64,000 nt of DNA from Nonomuraea pusilla (GCF_900109355.1 NZ_FOBF01000004.1:248001-312000), one strand, 5' to 3'. Positions 26,725 to 40,120 are shown, counted from the first letter of the stretch. Made by a program: numbers and translations. The notes: generated by a model from the sequence alone, not told the origin.

Positions 26725-27813
26725 ACACAGCGGTGCTCGTCCTGGAAGACGGCCGAGTCTTCCACGGAACCCCGTACGGCGCCGAAGGCGAGACGTTCGG
26801 CGAGATGGTCTTCAACACCGGCATGACCGGTTACCAGGAGACCCTCACCGACCCGTCCTACCACCGGCAGATCGTCGCCATGACGGCGCCCCACATCGGC
26901 AACACCGGCGTCAACGACGAGGACCCCGAGTCGGGCCGCGTCTGGGTCGCCGGGTACGTCGTGCGCGAACCGTCCAGGGTGGTGTCGAACTGGCGGGCGA
27001 ACCGCTCGCTCGACGACTACCTCAAGGAGCAGGGCGTCGTCGGCATCGCCATCGCCGGCACCCGCGCGCTCACCCGCCACCTGCGCGAGCGCGGCGCCAT
27101 GCGCGCCGGCATCTTCTCCGCCCCGTCCGAGCCCGTCGAGGAGCTCGTCGAGCGGGTGCGGCGCTCTCCCGCCATGGAGGGCTCCGCGCTGGCGGAGGAG
27201 GTCACCACCGCCGAGCCGTACGTCGTGCCCGCCATCGGCGCCAAGCGCTTCACCGTCGCGGCCGTCGACCTCGGCATCAAGGGCATGACGCCGCACCGCA
27301 TGGCCGAACGCGGCTGCGAGGTGCACGTCCTGCCCGCCACCGCCACGTTCGAGGACATCATGGCGGTGCGCCCCGACGGCGTGTTCCTGTCCAACGGCCC
27401 TGGCGACCCGGCCACCGTCGACGTCACGCCGCTGCGCCGGGTGCTGGAGGCCGGCCTGCCGTTCTTCGGCATCTGTTTCGGCAACCAGATCTTCGGCAGG
27501 GCCCTCGGCCTGTCCACGTACAAGCTGCGCTACGGCCACCGCGGGGTCAACCAGCCCGTGCAGGACGTGCGCACCGGCAAGGTGGAGATCTCCGCCCACA
27601 ACCACGGGTTCGCGGTCGACGCGCCGCTCGACGGGCCGTTCGACACCCCGTACGGGCCGGCCGAGGTCAGCCACGTCAACCTCAACGACCGCTGCGTGGA
27701 GGGGCTGCGCCTGCTCGACGGGCGCGCCTTCTCCGTCCAGTACCACCCGGAGGCCGCGGCGGGGCCCCACGACGCCGCCTATCTCTTCGACGAGTTCTGT
27801 GAGGTCATGAGCC

Positions 27814-27827
<14 letters not shown>
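26721..27827 (+). CDS. carA: Carbamoyl-phosphate synthase small (glutaminase) subunit
   Basis: 368 aa. Class I glutamine amidotransferase: nucleophile Cys in [16 protein letters not shown], His in AHNHGFAV and the YHPEA Glu/His pair complete the triad. N-terminal [20 protein letters not shown] is the CarA-specific domain. The start is a TTG at 26721 whose last two bases form the pyrC stop (TTGA), so translation is strictly coupled to pyrC. Confidence 0.95.
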
Positions 27828-31101
<3,274 letters not shown>

Positions 31102-31140
31102 CCCCCGATCGGGAGGTGAAGACGTCTGGCCGGCACTCCG

Positions 31141-31992
31141 GTGCAGGTGACGGGCACGGTGCTGACGACGCGCCGGGTCGACGCCTACCATGCGCTCACC
31201 GTGGTGGCGCCCGGCATCGCCGAGCGCTACCGTCCCGGCCACTTCGTCTCCGTCGCGGTCGGCGGGGCGCACACGTCCATGGTGACGCGGCGCGCCCTGT
31301 CGATCCACGACGTCAAGTCCGACTACGGCGGCACCGTCGAGCTGGTGTTCACCGTGCGCGGCCCCGGCACGGCCTGGCTGGCCGAGCGCCGCGCCCGCGA
31401 CACCCTCGACCTGGTCGGCCCGTTCGGCCGCCCGTTCCCGCTGCCGCGCGACCCGGCGCACTGCGTGCTGGTCGGCGCCGAGTACGGCTCCGCCGTGCTC
31501 TTCCCGCTGGCCGACGCGCTGCTGGCGCGCGGCTGCCGGGTCGACTTCGTGCTCGGCGGCGCGAGCGCCGACCGCGTGTTCGGCGCCATGCGGGCCCGCA
31601 GGATCGCCGAGACCACCACCCTCACCACCGAGGACGGCTCGCTCGGCCTGCGCGGCAGGGTCACCGACGCGCTGCCCTCGGTGATCGCCGACACGCGGGC
31701 CGACGCCGTGTACGCGTGCGGCCCCATGGAGACGCTGCGCGCCGTCACGGCGGTGGCGATGGAGTTCGACATCCCCGTGCAGGTGGCCGTCGAGGAGGCG
31801 ATGGCCTGCGGCATCGGGGTGTGCATGACGTGCGTGATACCGGTCATCGGCGACGACGGCGTCACCAGGATGGTCAGGGCCTGCGCCGAGGGCCCGGTGT
31901 TCCGGGGGGAACGGGTGCGGTTCGAGGACGTGGGGACCATCCCCTTCGACGCGCTCGGCGCCCCCGGAGGCGGTGCGCGCCATGTCGGTTGA
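31141..31992 (+). CDS. pyrK: Dihydroorotate dehydrogenase electron-transfer subunit
   Basis: 283 aa FAD/NAD-binding protein with a C-terminal [2Fe-2S] site: Cys residues in ACGIGVCMTC plus a fourth in VRACAEGPVF. The FAD segment is MVTRRALSIHDVK. The usual GGGxGxAPL NAD loop reads GAEYGSAVLFPL here, a slight departure. It precedes a class 1B pyrD with an 11-bp overlap, and would pass electrons from dihydroorotate to NAD. GTG start without a strong ribosome site. Confidence 0.92.
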   Translation: MQVTGTVLTTRRVDAYHALTVVAPGIAERYRPGHFVSVAVGGAHTSMVTRRALSIHDVKSDYGGTVELVFTVRGPGTAWLAERRARDTLDLVGPFGRPFPLPRDPAHCVLVGAEYGSAVLFPLADALLARGCRVDFVLGGASADRVFGAMRARRIAETTTLTTEDGSLGLRGRVTDALPSVIADTRADAVYACGPMETLRAVTAVAMEFDIPVQVAVEEAMACGIGVCMTCVIPVIGDDGVTRMVRACAEGPVFRGERVRFEDVGTIPFDALGAPGGGARHVG

Positions 31993-32959
31993 CATGCGGA
32001 CGTTCCTCGCGCACGTGGAGCTGGGCAACCCGATCACCACGGCGGCCGGGTGCGCGTCCTCGGGCCGCGAACTGGCCCAGTTCTTCGACCTGCACCGGCT
32101 CGGCGCGCTGACCACCCGCTCCATCACCATGGCGCCGCGCGCCGGGCGGCCCACGCCGCGCATGGCCGAGACGCCGTCCGGCATGCTGAACGCCGTCGGC
32201 CTGCAGGGGCCCGGCATCGAGGCGTTCCTCGAACGCGAGCTGCCCTGGCTCGCGCAGCGCGGCATCAAGACCATCGTCTCCATCGGCGGCGGCACCGTCG
32301 CCGAGTACTCCGAGCTGGCCCGCAGGCTCGCCGACGCGCCCGGCGTGACCGCGCTCGAAGTCAACCTGTCCTGCCCCAACATCGAGGACCGCGGCCGCGT
32401 CTTCGCCCGCGAGGGCAGCGCGGCGGCCGAGGTCATCGCCTCCGTCCGCTCGATCATGCGCTACGACGTGCCCGTCGTCGCCAAGCTCGCGCCCGACGTG
32501 GCCGACATCGTCGCCGTCGCGCGGGCCTGCGTCGACGCGGGGGCCGACGCGCTGTCCATGATCAACAATCCGCTCGGCATGGCCATCGACACCCGGACCC
32601 TGCGCCCGTCCCTGGCCGCCGTCACCGGAGGGCTGTCAGGCCCCGCCATCCTGCCGCTCGCCGTACGGTGCGTGTGGCAGGTCCACGCCGCCCTGCCCGG
32701 TGTGCCGCTCATCGGCATCGGCGGCGTCATGACCGGCAAGGACGCCTTCCAGCTCATCCTGGCGGGCGCCTGCGCGGTCGGCGTGGGCACCGCCCTGTTC
32801 CACGACCCGTACGCGTGCCTGCGCATCGAGCGCGAGCTCGAGGACCTGCTGCGCGCGCGCGGCTTCCAACGCCTCGCCGACGCCGTCGGCCTGGCCCACC
32901 GCCCGCCGGGGAGCGCACCCCGGCACCTGCTGGTCGACACCGAGGAGAGCTCCCCTTGA
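31982..32959 (+). CDS. pyrD: Dihydroorotate dehydrogenase, class 1B catalytic subunit
   Basis: 325 aa from ATG 31982; a GTG at 31973 is also possible. FMN TIM barrel: NPITTAAGCASSG near the start, active-site Cys in EVNLSCPNIE, SMINNPLG, and IGIGGVMTGKDAFQLILAGA. The Cys (not Ser) base and the partner pyrK assign it to class 1B, which reduces NAD rather than quinone. Confidence 0.95.
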   Translation: MSVDMRTFLAHVELGNPITTAAGCASSGRELAQFFDLHRLGALTTRSITMAPRAGRPTPRMAETPSGMLNAVGLQGPGIEAFLERELPWLAQRGIKTIVSIGGGTVAEYSELARRLADAPGVTALEVNLSCPNIEDRGRVFAREGSAAAEVIASVRSIMRYDVPVVAKLAPDVADIVAVARACVDAGADALSMINNPLGMAIDTRTLRPSLAAVTGGLSGPAILPLAVRCVWQVHAALPGVPLIGIGGVMTGKDAFQLILAGACAVGVGTALFHDPYACLRIERELEDLLRARGFQRLADAVGLAHRPPGSAPRHLLVDTEESSP

Positions 32960-33651
32960 CGCACGCACCCATCGCCGTCGCACTCGACGCGCCCGACCTG
33001 GAGACGGCCGCGCGGTGGGCGGACCTCGTCACGCCCCACGTCAGCACCGTCAAGGTGGGCCTGGAACTGTACCTCCGCTACGGGCCCGACGTGATCGCCT
33101 CCGTGCGGGGCGCCAGCGGCGTCCAGGTGTTCCTGGACCTCAAGCTGCACGACATCCCCAACACGGTGGCCGGCGCCGCCCGCGCCGTCGGCCGGCTGCG
33201 CCCGGCCTTCCTCACCGTCCACGCCGCCGGCGGGCCCGCCATGATCCGCGCCGCCGTCGAGGCCGCGCCGCACACCAAGATCGCGGCGGTGACCGTCCTG
33301 ACGTCGCTGTCCGAGTCCGACCTCGCCGCCATCGGCATGGCCGGTCCCGCGGGCGACGCCGTACGCCGCCTGGCCGCCCTGTCCGTGGAGGCGGGCGCCA
33401 CCGCCCTGGTGTGCTCGCCGCACGAGGTCGCCGCGCTGCGGGCCGAGGTGGGGCCGGACATCACGCTCATCACGCCCGGCGTACGCCCTGCCGGCTCCGA
33501 CACGCAGGACCAGGCCAGGGTCGCCACACCGGAGCAGGCGCTGGCGGACGGCGCCGACCTCCTCGTGATCGGCCGCCCCATCACCGGCTCCCCGGACCCG
33601 GGCGCGGCCGCCGCCGCCATAGCCGCCACCCTCCGCCGCACCACCCCGTAA
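32956..33651 (+). CDS. pyrF: Orotidine-5'-phosphate decarboxylase
   Basis: 231 aa. Final step to UMP. The catalytic DxKxxDI tetrad is FLDLKLHDIPNTV; IAVALDAPDLETA begins the protein and TPGVRPAGSDTQDQ and LLVIGRPIT are the C-terminal phosphate-site motifs. As with carA, the start is a TTG overlapping the previous stop by TTGA. Last gene of the pyr operon. Confidence 0.97.
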   Translation: MTHAPIAVALDAPDLETAARWADLVTPHVSTVKVGLELYLRYGPDVIASVRGASGVQVFLDLKLHDIPNTVAGAARAVGRLRPAFLTVHAAGGPAMIRAAVEAAPHTKIAAVTVLTSLSESDLAAIGMAGPAGDAVRRLAALSVEAGATALVCSPHEVAALRAEVGPDITLITPGVRPAGSDTQDQARVATPEQALADGADLLVIGRPITGSPDPGAAAAAIAATLRRTTP

Positions 33652-34022
33652 CCGGCCCCAGGGGAGGTGCCCCGCGTCCCCTGCCCAGGGGGCGCCCCTC
33701 GGGAGGGCCCCGCACCTGCTGGGCCGCCGGGCGCGCTCACAGGGCCGCTGGACCAGGGAGGCGCGACGCGCCTCCCTGGCCTCGCCCTTGCGGGGCCGCG
33801 CGGGACCCCAGGGCCGCCCGGCGCCCGTCAGAAGCACAGGCCGGACGCCTAGAAGGGGCGGTACGCCTCCGGACCGGCCACGGGGGTCCTGAGGAGGCCG
33901 CTCGGGATCTGGGGGCGGCTCGGGATGCGGGCACCTCTGGGCGCCCTTCAGGACGCCCGGTGGACCTCGGGGGCGCGTACGTCCGGGCAGGCCAGTGAGA
34001 CTTGGGCAGACCCGCGCGTAAT

Positions 34023-34135
34023 GGGCAGGCCCGCGTGTCCTGGGCAGGCCCGCGTGTCCTGGGCAGGCCCGCCTCCTGCACAGGCCCATGCGTCCTGGGC
34101 AGGCCCGTGCGTCCTGCGCAGGCCCGTGCCCCTGT
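34023..34135. repeat. 19-bp tandem repeat, about 6 copies
   Basis: Two exact units GGGCAGGCCCGCGTGTCCT at 34023 and 34042 followed by four diverged copies (GGGCAGGCCCGCCTCCTGCA, then CAGGCCCRTGCGTCCTG-type). Not in a gene. Confidence 0.85.
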
Positions 34136-34338
34136 AGGCCCTCAGGAACGTCCTACCCGAGATAGGCCCCCCGTCCGCCCGCCCAGCGCTTCCAGCTCCC
34201 AGGTGGTCCTGTGGCCAGAGGTGGCCGACTCCGCGGGCCCCCGGCCCGGTCCGTCGCCATCGTGGGGCAGCCCGCGCGGTTGGCGGGCGTCGCGGGATGA
34301 AGCACCCGCAGGCCCCTCAGCCGGGCCGCCGTCGCCGC

Positions 34339-34422
34339 GCCGACCGCCGGGTTCCTGCTGCTAAGCGCCGACCGTCGGGTTCCTGCCGCCAAGTGCCGAC
34401 CGCCGGGTCTCTGCCGCCAAGT
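34339..34422. repeat. 28-bp tandem repeat, 3 copies plus a remnant
   Basis: Units begin GCCGACCG(C/T)CGGGT at 34339, 34367 and 34395 and end in CCAAGT; a diverged copy follows. Not in a gene. Confidence 0.85.
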
Positions 34423-35251
34423 GCCGAGGGCCGCCTGCCGACCGCTGGTTTCGATCGCGACGTTCCTCCGCACGCGCCGATCGTGAGACCCGATCACCGC
34501 ATGCGGATCACCGCGTGCCCATGAGCGCACGCCCATCAGGGCGCGGCAGTTGCCGAACGCCTGTCGCGCCGAACGCTGTCGCCGTGCCGACGTCGTCACC
34601 CCGGCGACCGATGCCCCTGGGGGCGTCGTCCCGCCGGCGCTTCGAGCCGGTGTCGGCGCAGCCGTGGTGGTCCTGCTCCGCCTCCGGCGTGGAGACGTCC
34701 AGGTCCAGGAGCCGGGCGCGGTGGTCTCGCAGGTGGGCGGCCCGGTCCGGGGCGAGCGCGCGGCCTGTGGAGGCGTACGCGACGGCCCCGGGCGGAAGCC
34801 CGGAGGTCGGGAGGCGGGCGCACCCCGGCGGCACGCCCTGACAAGGGACATGACCGCCTGGCGCTCGCGCTGTGGACGCGCCGCCGTCCCGGTGTCGGCG
34901 CAGCCCTTCGCGCGGGCATGCCGGATCCGGCGGGGATGCCCCTCGGGCAAGATCGTAATGCATCCCCGGGCGTCGCGTGGACGTGTTTCGGCCCAGGTGT
35001 GGCAGGGGTTTCGGACACTAGTCAACGAATCGACCATGATCGCGGTTGCGTCCGGCCGCATCGTCTCACGAGGTCCGAGGAAGGCGGTCGTGGGGGCGAT
35101 TTGATCAGCAGTGGGTAGTTTTACAAACACGGAGAGTGATGAAGTGGATTTTGTGGGGAGAGAAACCGCTCTTGACGTTGCTTAGGGGGCGATGACCAGC
35201 TAGTTTCCCTTGCCGTCCGAGTACATCGACAGAAATTCGAGGTGACCCGGC

Positions 35252-35575
35252 GTGGCTCTTCCTCCTCTGACCCCCGAGCAGCGCGCCGCAGCCCTGGAGA
35301 AGGCTGCAAAGGCCCGTAAAGAGCGTGCCGAGGTCAAGAACCGGCTCAAGCATGGCGCGGTTTCTCTGGCTGAGGTGCTCAAGGATGGGCAGACCGACGA
35401 CGTCATCGGCAAGATGAAGGTGTCGGCACTGTTGGAGTCGCTCCCCGGCGTGGGCAAGGTCCGCGCCAAGCAGCTCATGGAGCGGCTCGCGATCGCCGAG
35501 TCCCGCCGCGTGCGGGGTCTCGGCGCGAACCAGAGGGCAGCCCTCGAGCGCGAGTTCGGTGGTAACGAGAGCTAG
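35252..35575 (+). CDS. mihF: Integration host factor, actinobacterial type
   Basis: 107 aa nucleoid protein. [35 protein letters not shown] and the helix-two-turn-helix core [20 protein letters not shown] match mycobacterial mIHF and Streptomyces sIHF. It bends DNA, affects supercoiling and is needed for normal development or growth. GTG start with GAGGTGA in front. Always sits upstream of gmk-rpoZ in actinobacteria, as here. Confidence 0.97.
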   Translation: MALPPLTPEQRAAALEKAAKARKERAEVKNRLKHGAVSLAEVLKDGQTDDVIGKMKVSALLESLPGVGKVRAKQLMERLAIAESRRVRGLGANQRAALEREFGGNES

Positions 35576-35619
35576 TCTCTGTTCCACACGAAAGCGCAGG
35601 TTCAACGGGGGGTAGGAAA

Positions 35620-36285
35620 GTGACCGACAGGTCCTGGTCCGGCGATGTCAGAGCCGATGAGGCGGTCGGATCGGGAGCGCAGGTCGGCTTCCTGCCCTCC
35701 GAGGTACGGCGGCTGACGGTCCTGTCCGGGCCGTCGGGCGTCGGCAAGTCCACGGTCGTTGCCGAGCTCCGGCGGGCACACCCCGAGGTGTGGCTGTCGG
35801 TCTCGGTGACCACCAGGAGGCCCCGGCCCGGTGAGGTGAACGGGGTCCACTACTTCTTCGTCGACAACGAGGAGTTCGACCGGCTCGTGGAGTCGGGCGA
35901 ACTGCTCGAGTGGGCGGAGTTCGCAGGAAACAGGTACGGCACGCCGCGCGAGCCCGTGCTGCGGAAACTCGCGGCCGGCGTGCCCACCCTGCTGGAGATC
36001 GACCTCGAAGGCGCCAGGCAGGTCCGCCGGAGCATGCCGGAGGCGCTGCTGGTGTTCCTGGCCCCCCCGAGCTGGGAGGAGCTGGAGAAGCGGCTGCGCG
36101 GCCGCGGCACCGAGCCCGAGGAGGTCATCGCCCGCCGGTTGGCGGCCGGCCGCGTCGAGATGGCGGCCGAGCGTGAGTTCGACCTCACCCTGGTGAACAC
36201 GGACGTCGAAGACGTGTGTCTCCGGCTGATAGCCTTGATGACTGACCCTCAGGGGGTCATGACATCCATCAACCGAGAGGTCTGA
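35620..36285 (+). CDS. gmk: Guanylate kinase
   Basis: 221 aa. Phosphorylates GMP to GDP. P-loop GPSGVGKS at residues about 38-45, then [19 protein letters not shown], the GMP-binding RYGTP and [13 protein letters not shown]. It carries about 30 extra N-terminal residues relative to the E. coli enzyme. A later in-frame start is possible but GTG 35620 has the GGGGGTAGGAAA site. Confidence 0.96.
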   Translation: MTDRSWSGDVRADEAVGSGAQVGFLPSEVRRLTVLSGPSGVGKSTVVAELRRAHPEVWLSVSVTTRRPRPGEVNGVHYFFVDNEEFDRLVESGELLEWAEFAGNRYGTPREPVLRKLAAGVPTLLEIDLEGARQVRRSMPEALLVFLAPPSWEELEKRLRGRGTEPEEVIARRLAAGRVEMAAEREFDLTLVNTDVEDVCLRLIALMTDPQGVMTSINREV

Positions 36286-36289
36286 CATC

Positions 36290-36559
36290 GTGGCAGGAAC
36301 CACCCCGGCCGCGGAGGGCATCACCAACCCGCCGATCGACACGCTGCTCGACATCGTCGACAGCAAGTACTCTTTGGTGATCATGGGTGCCAAGCGCGCT
36401 CGCCAGATCAACGCCTACTACTCGCAGCTCGGCGAGGGCCTGCTCGAGTACGTCGGCCCGCTGGTCGAGACGCACGCCCAGGAGAAGCCGCTGTCCATCG
36501 CCCTGCGCGAGGTCTCCGAGGGTCTGCTCACCTCCGAGCCCATCGAAGGCGCGGTCTGA
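36290..36559 (+). CDS. rpoZ: RNA polymerase omega subunit
   Basis: 89 aa. [20 protein letters not shown] and [14 protein letters not shown] are the conserved omega motifs that hold the beta' subunit. Four bp after gmk, GTG start. Confidence 0.97.
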   Translation: MAGTTPAAEGITNPPIDTLLDIVDSKYSLVIMGAKRARQINAYYSQLGEGLLEYVGPLVETHAQEKPLSIALREVSEGLLTSEPIEGAV

Positions 36560-36567
36560 CCCCTTCG

Positions 36568-37857
36568 ATGAAGGTCGTCCTGGGCGTCAGCGGCGGCATC
36601 GCCGCGTACAAGGCCTGCGAGCTGCTGCGGCTGTTCACCGAGTCGGGTCACGAGGTCCGGGTGGTCCCCACCCGTGAGGCCCTGCGGTTCGTGGGCGAGC
36701 CCACCTGGGCCGCCCTGTCGGGCAACCCGGTGACCACCGACGTGTGGGACGACGTTCACGAGGTGCCCCACGTCCGCATCGGCCAGCGGGCCGACCTGGT
36801 CGTGGTGGCGCCCGCGACGGCCGACGTGCTGGCCAAGGCCGCGCACGGCCTGGCCGGCGACCTTCTCACCAACACGCTGCTGACGGCCCGCTGCCCGGTC
36901 GTGTTCGCCCCCGCGATGCACACCGAGATGTGGCAGCACCCCGCCACCCGCGCGAACGTCGCGACCCTGCGCGAGCGCGGCAGCGTCGTGATCGACCCGG
37001 CGGTGGGCCGGCTCACCGGAGCCGACACCGGCCCCGGCCGCCTCCCCGACCCGGCGGAGATCTTCCAGGTGTGCCTGCGCGTGCTGCGCGGGCGCCCCCT
37101 CGACCTGGCCGGGCGCCGCGTCGTGATCTCGGCGGGCGGCACCCGCGAGGCCATCGACCCGGTGCGCTACATCGGCAACCGGTCGTCAGGGCTGCAGGGG
37201 TACGCCCTGGCCCGCACCGCGGTCGCGCGCGGCGCGCAGGTGACCCTGGTGGCCGCGAACGTCGCCCTGCCCGATCCGGCCGGGGCGACCGTGGTGCGCG
37301 TGGAGTCCGCCGAGGAGTTGCGCGCGGCGGTGCTCTCCGCGGGCGCCGACGCCGACGTGGTGGTGATGGCCGCCGCCGTGGCCGACTTCCGTCCCGCCGT
37401 GCGGCAGGACCTCAAGATCAAGAAGACGGACGGCGAGCCCGAGCCCATCCGTCTCACCAAGAACCCTGACATCCTGGCGGAGCTCGGCGAGCGCCGCCGC
37501 GCCGCCGCCCCCATGGCGCGGTCTGCTTCGCCTGTGGCGGTCGCGGGCTCGGCGCCGGGAGCCCTGACCTCGTCCGACACGCCGGAGGATGTCCTCGCGC
37601 AGGGCAGCGGTCCGCGCGTGATCGTCGGGTTCGCGGCCGAGACGCACGACGTGCTCGCCAACGGCCAGGCCAAGCTCGCCCGCAAGGGCTGCGACCTGCT
37701 GGTCGTCAACCAGGTGGGGGAGAACCTCGCCTTCGGCACCCCCGACAACGCCGCCACCGTGCTGGTCGCGGGCGGCGAGCCGGTGGAGGTGCCGCGGGGG
37801 CCCAAGGAGGACGTCGCCGACGCCGTCTGGGACCTCGTCGCCCCCCGCCTCACCTGA
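36568..37857 (+). CDS. coaBC: Bifunctional phosphopantothenoylcysteine decarboxylase/synthase
   Basis: 429 aa CoA biosynthesis enzyme. CoaC half: VLGVSGGIAAYKACELLRLF, FMN-binding PATADVLAKAAHG and the active-site PAMHTEMW. CoaB half from about residue 185: VVISAGGTREAIDPVRYIGN, KIKKTDGEPEPIRLTKNPDI and VVNQVG. An Ala/Ser/Gly-rich insertion of about 40 residues (around APMARSASPVAVAGSAPG) separates the KNPDILAEL helix from the VGFAAETHD strand and lengthens the protein slightly. Confidence 0.96.
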   Translation: MKVVLGVSGGIAAYKACELLRLFTESGHEVRVVPTREALRFVGEPTWAALSGNPVTTDVWDDVHEVPHVRIGQRADLVVVAPATADVLAKAAHGLAGDLLTNTLLTARCPVVFAPAMHTEMWQHPATRANVATLRERGSVVIDPAVGRLTGADTGPGRLPDPAEIFQVCLRVLRGRPLDLAGRRVVISAGGTREAIDPVRYIGNRSSGLQGYALARTAVARGAQVTLVAANVALPDPAGATVVRVESAEELRAAVLSAGADADVVVMAAAVADFRPAVRQDLKIKKTDGEPEPIRLTKNPDILAELGERRRAAAPMARSASPVAVAGSAPGALTSSDTPEDVLAQGSGPRVIVGFAAETHDVLANGQAKLARKGCDLLVVNQVGENLAFGTPDNAATVLVAGGEPVEVPRGPKEDVADAVWDLVAPRLT

Positions 37858-38380
37858 CCACCACCCCGCCTCGCCCCCTTCGAGGGGACCTGCCCCGGGT
37901 AAAACCGCCCGCCTCTCCCGCCCGGCAGCACTCCCGCCCCGCCTCCGAGGGCCTGGCCCGGTGACGCCGCCCGCCTCTCCAGGCAGGAGGCACTCCCGCC
38001 TCGCCCCCCTAGGCCCGCCCTGATGGCGCGGCCCGGCCCTTCCGCTAGGCCGACGTGCGGCTTCGGTGGGGCCCGCGTCCGCGCAGCCGCCCGCGGCTTC
38101 TGATCGAACCCGGCCTTCAGAGATCAGCAGTGTGCCTTTCCCCGGTCGGCGTCTTAGTGCTTGGGGGCGTCGGCGAAGCCGGCGGCGGTCGGGGAGGGTG
38201 GAGGGCGTTCCGGCGGGTCGTCGGGTCGGTTCTGCCCGGTCAGGTGGCCCGTTCCAGGGGGACGTCCTGGCTCGTTCCAGGCTCGCCTGCTCTGGCGTCT
38301 TGGATGGCACGACGGATTACCCGATGGGCTGTTGCGGCACCCCGCCACGCCTGCGGATACTTGGGGCGAAGGGGGGCGGA
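37858..38380. other. Intergenic region after coaBC
   Basis: About 520 bp. The first part holds two diverged copies of a roughly 65-bp segment (around 37890-37950 and 37955-38012) containing CCGCCCGCCTCTC and GCACTCCCGCC. Nothing else is recognised; no coding frame is convincing. Confidence 0.5.
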
Positions 38381-38743
38381 ATGCCGGTGAGTTCTGCTGT
38401 CTGGGACCGTTGTAGAACATTGCTCGGCGACCGCGGGGAGATCCGCTACGTCTTCCCCGCGCTGGCCGCCGGACCATCAGGAACCGGGAACTTCCTCGTG
38501 GTGGTCACCGGCACGTCGATCGCGGTGCTGGCGACCAGGACGCTGAGGAGCGACCGCCCCGTCTCGGTGTACGCGTCGTTCCCGCGCCGTACCCGCCTGG
38601 GTCCCATCCTGCCGGGTCCGATGATCGAGCTGGGCTCGACGGTGTTCGAGTTCGACGAGGAGTACGCCGCGGTCGTCTCCGCGGCCGACGCCGAGGTCTT
38701 CGCCCCCGAAACCCTGCCACCCGATCCTCTTCCCGATCTTTGA
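38381..38743 (+). CDS. Small conserved-looking protein of unknown function
   Basis: 120 aa from ATG 38381, with a G-rich ribosome site (GGGGGGCGGA). Predicted mostly beta: NFLVVVTGTSIAVLATRTLR, VYASFPRRTRLGPIL, MIELGSTVFEFDEEYAAVVS, ending in one helix (ADAEVFA). The strand pattern resembles bacterial PH-like domains, but that is only a fold guess. Codon use is as biased as in the neighbouring genes. It precedes metK by 130 bp on the same strand. Confidence 0.65.
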   Translation: MPVSSAVWDRCRTLLGDRGEIRYVFPALAAGPSGTGNFLVVVTGTSIAVLATRTLRSDRPVSVYASFPRRTRLGPILPGPMIELGSTVFEFDEEYAAVVSAADAEVFAPETLPPDPLPDL

Positions 38744-38857
38744 CCGACTCGGGATGCGGACGGTTTCGCACCCTGAGGCCGCCTGGGGCTAGACTTCGGC
38801 GAGGCCCTGGGAAACGACCTTCCGGATCCCGGCCGACCATCCGTCAGCAGCCGCTGC

Positions 38858-38872
38858 ATGAGGAGCCACTGA
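38858..38872 (+). other. Four-codon mini-ORF overlapping the metK ribosome site
   Basis: ATG-AGG-AGC-CAC-TGA lies directly on the Shine-Dalgarno AGGAG and ends one base before the metK TTG start. If translated it would compete with or couple to metK initiation. Confidence 0.25.
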
Positions 38873-38873
38873 G

Positions 38874-40061
38874 TTGTCCCGTCGCCTGTTCACCTCCGAG
38901 TCGGTCACCGAAGGCCACCCGGACAAGATCGCCGACCAGATCAGTGACGCGATTCTCGACGCCATGCTCAAGGACGACCCCAAGAGCCGGGTCGCCGTCG
39001 AGACGTTGATCACCACCGGCCAGGTCCACGTCGCAGGCGAGGTGACGACCGAGACCTACGTCGACATCCCCGGCGTCATCAGGGAGAAGATCCTTGAGAT
39101 CGGTTACGACGCCTCCCACAAGGGCTTCGACGGCGCCTCGTGCGGCGTTTCGGTGTCCATCGGCGCGCAGTCGCCCGACATCGCCCAGGGCGTCGACGAC
39201 GCCTACGAGCACCGCGTCGGCTCCGAGGCCGACGAGCTCGACCGCCAGGGCGCCGGCGACCAGGGCCTGATGTTCGGCTACGCCTGCCGCGAGACCCCCG
39301 AGCTGATGCCGCTGCCGATCACGCTCGCCCACCGGCTGGCCCAGCGCCTGGCCGAGGTGCGCAAGACCGGCACCGTCCCCTACCTCCGTCCCGACGGCAA
39401 GACGCAGGTGACGATCGAGTACGACGGCGACACGCCCGTCCGCCTCGACACCGTGGTCGTCTCCACCCAGCACGCGGCCGAGATCGACCTGGCCGAGATG
39501 CTGACGCCCGACATCAAGGAGCACGTCGTCGACCCGGTCCTCGCCGACCTGGCGATCCAGACCGACGGCTACCGCCTCCTGGTCAACCCGACCGGCCGCT
39601 TCGAGATCGGCGGCCCGATGGGCGACGCCGGCCTCACCGGCCGCAAGATCATCATCGACACCTACGGCGGCATGGCCCGCCACGGCGGCGGCGCCTTCTC
39701 CGGCAAGGACCCGTCCAAGGTCGACCGCTCGGCCGCGTACGCGATGCGCTGGGTCGCCAAGAACGTCGTGGCCGCCGGTCTCGCCGACCGGTGCGAGGTG
39801 CAGGTCGCGTACGCGATCGGCAAGGCGCAGCCGGTGGGCCTGTTCGTGGAGTGCTTCGGCACCGAGAAGCTGCCGGTCGAGCAGATCCAGGACGCCGTGC
39901 TGCGGGTGTTCGACCTGCGTCCGGCCGCGATCATCCGCGACCTCGACCTGCTGCGCCCGATCTACTCCGAGACCGCCGCGTACGGCCACTTCGGCCGCGA
40001 GGGCTTCTCCTGGGAGTCGACCGACCGCGCCGAGGCGCTGAAGACCGCCGCCGGTCTCTGA
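38874..40061 (+). CDS. metK: S-adenosylmethionine synthetase
   Basis: 395 aa. Signatures: [32 protein letters not shown], the [12 protein letters not shown] loop and the P-loop-like [19 protein letters not shown] start at 38874 is supported by AGGAG 9 bp upstream. No SAM riboswitch is recognised in the 130-bp upstream gap. A strong terminator follows. Confidence 0.98.
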   Translation: MSRRLFTSESVTEGHPDKIADQISDAILDAMLKDDPKSRVAVETLITTGQVHVAGEVTTETYVDIPGVIREKILEIGYDASHKGFDGASCGVSVSIGAQSPDIAQGVDDAYEHRVGSEADELDRQGAGDQGLMFGYACRETPELMPLPITLAHRLAQRLAEVRKTGTVPYLRPDGKTQVTIEYDGDTPVRLDTVVVSTQHAAEIDLAEMLTPDIKEHVVDPVLADLAIQTDGYRLLVNPTGRFEIGGPMGDAGLTGRKIIIDTYGGMARHGGGAFSGKDPSKVDRSAAYAMRWVAKNVVAAGLADRCEVQVAYAIGKAQPVGLFVECFGTEKLPVEQIQDAVLRVFDLRPAAIIRDLDLLRPIYSETAAYGHFGREGFSWESTDRAEALKTAAGL

Positions 40062-40087
40062 GTCTCCGGCCGAGGCCCGGCCTGGCT

Positions 40088-40120
40088 GATGCCGCGCCCC
40101 ATGTCCTGGGGCGCGGCGTC
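40088..40120 (+). terminator. Terminator of metK
   Basis: GCCGCGCCCC (40091-40100) pairs with GGGGCGCGGC (40108-40117), extended by GAT/GTC, with a 7-nt loop. 27 bp after the metK stop. Confidence 0.7.

Larger units (their letters stand above)
33652..35251. other. 1.6-kb region without a convincing gene
   Basis: Holds two minisatellites (34023-34135 and 34339-34422) and mixed-composition DNA up to the mihF start. Long frames on both strands (for example 34508-34963 minus and 34550-35104 plus) encode Arg/Pro-rich products with no recognisable domain and without the third-position GC bias of neighbouring genes. Could contain decayed genes. The last 150 bp are noticeably AT-richer and must include the mihF promoter; TTGACG at 35172 is a possible -35 but no well-spaced -10 is seen. 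Confidence 0.55.

Noticed and set aside
34508..35104. Possible genes on either strand (34508-34963 minus, 34550-35104 plus)
   Set aside because: No domain, no ribosome site, poor codon bias, and the frames overlap each other; at most a decayed gene.
38744..38873. SAM riboswitch before metK
   Set aside because: No recognisable SAM-I, SAM-II or SAM-IV core is present in the short leader; only a mini-ORF and ribosome site.
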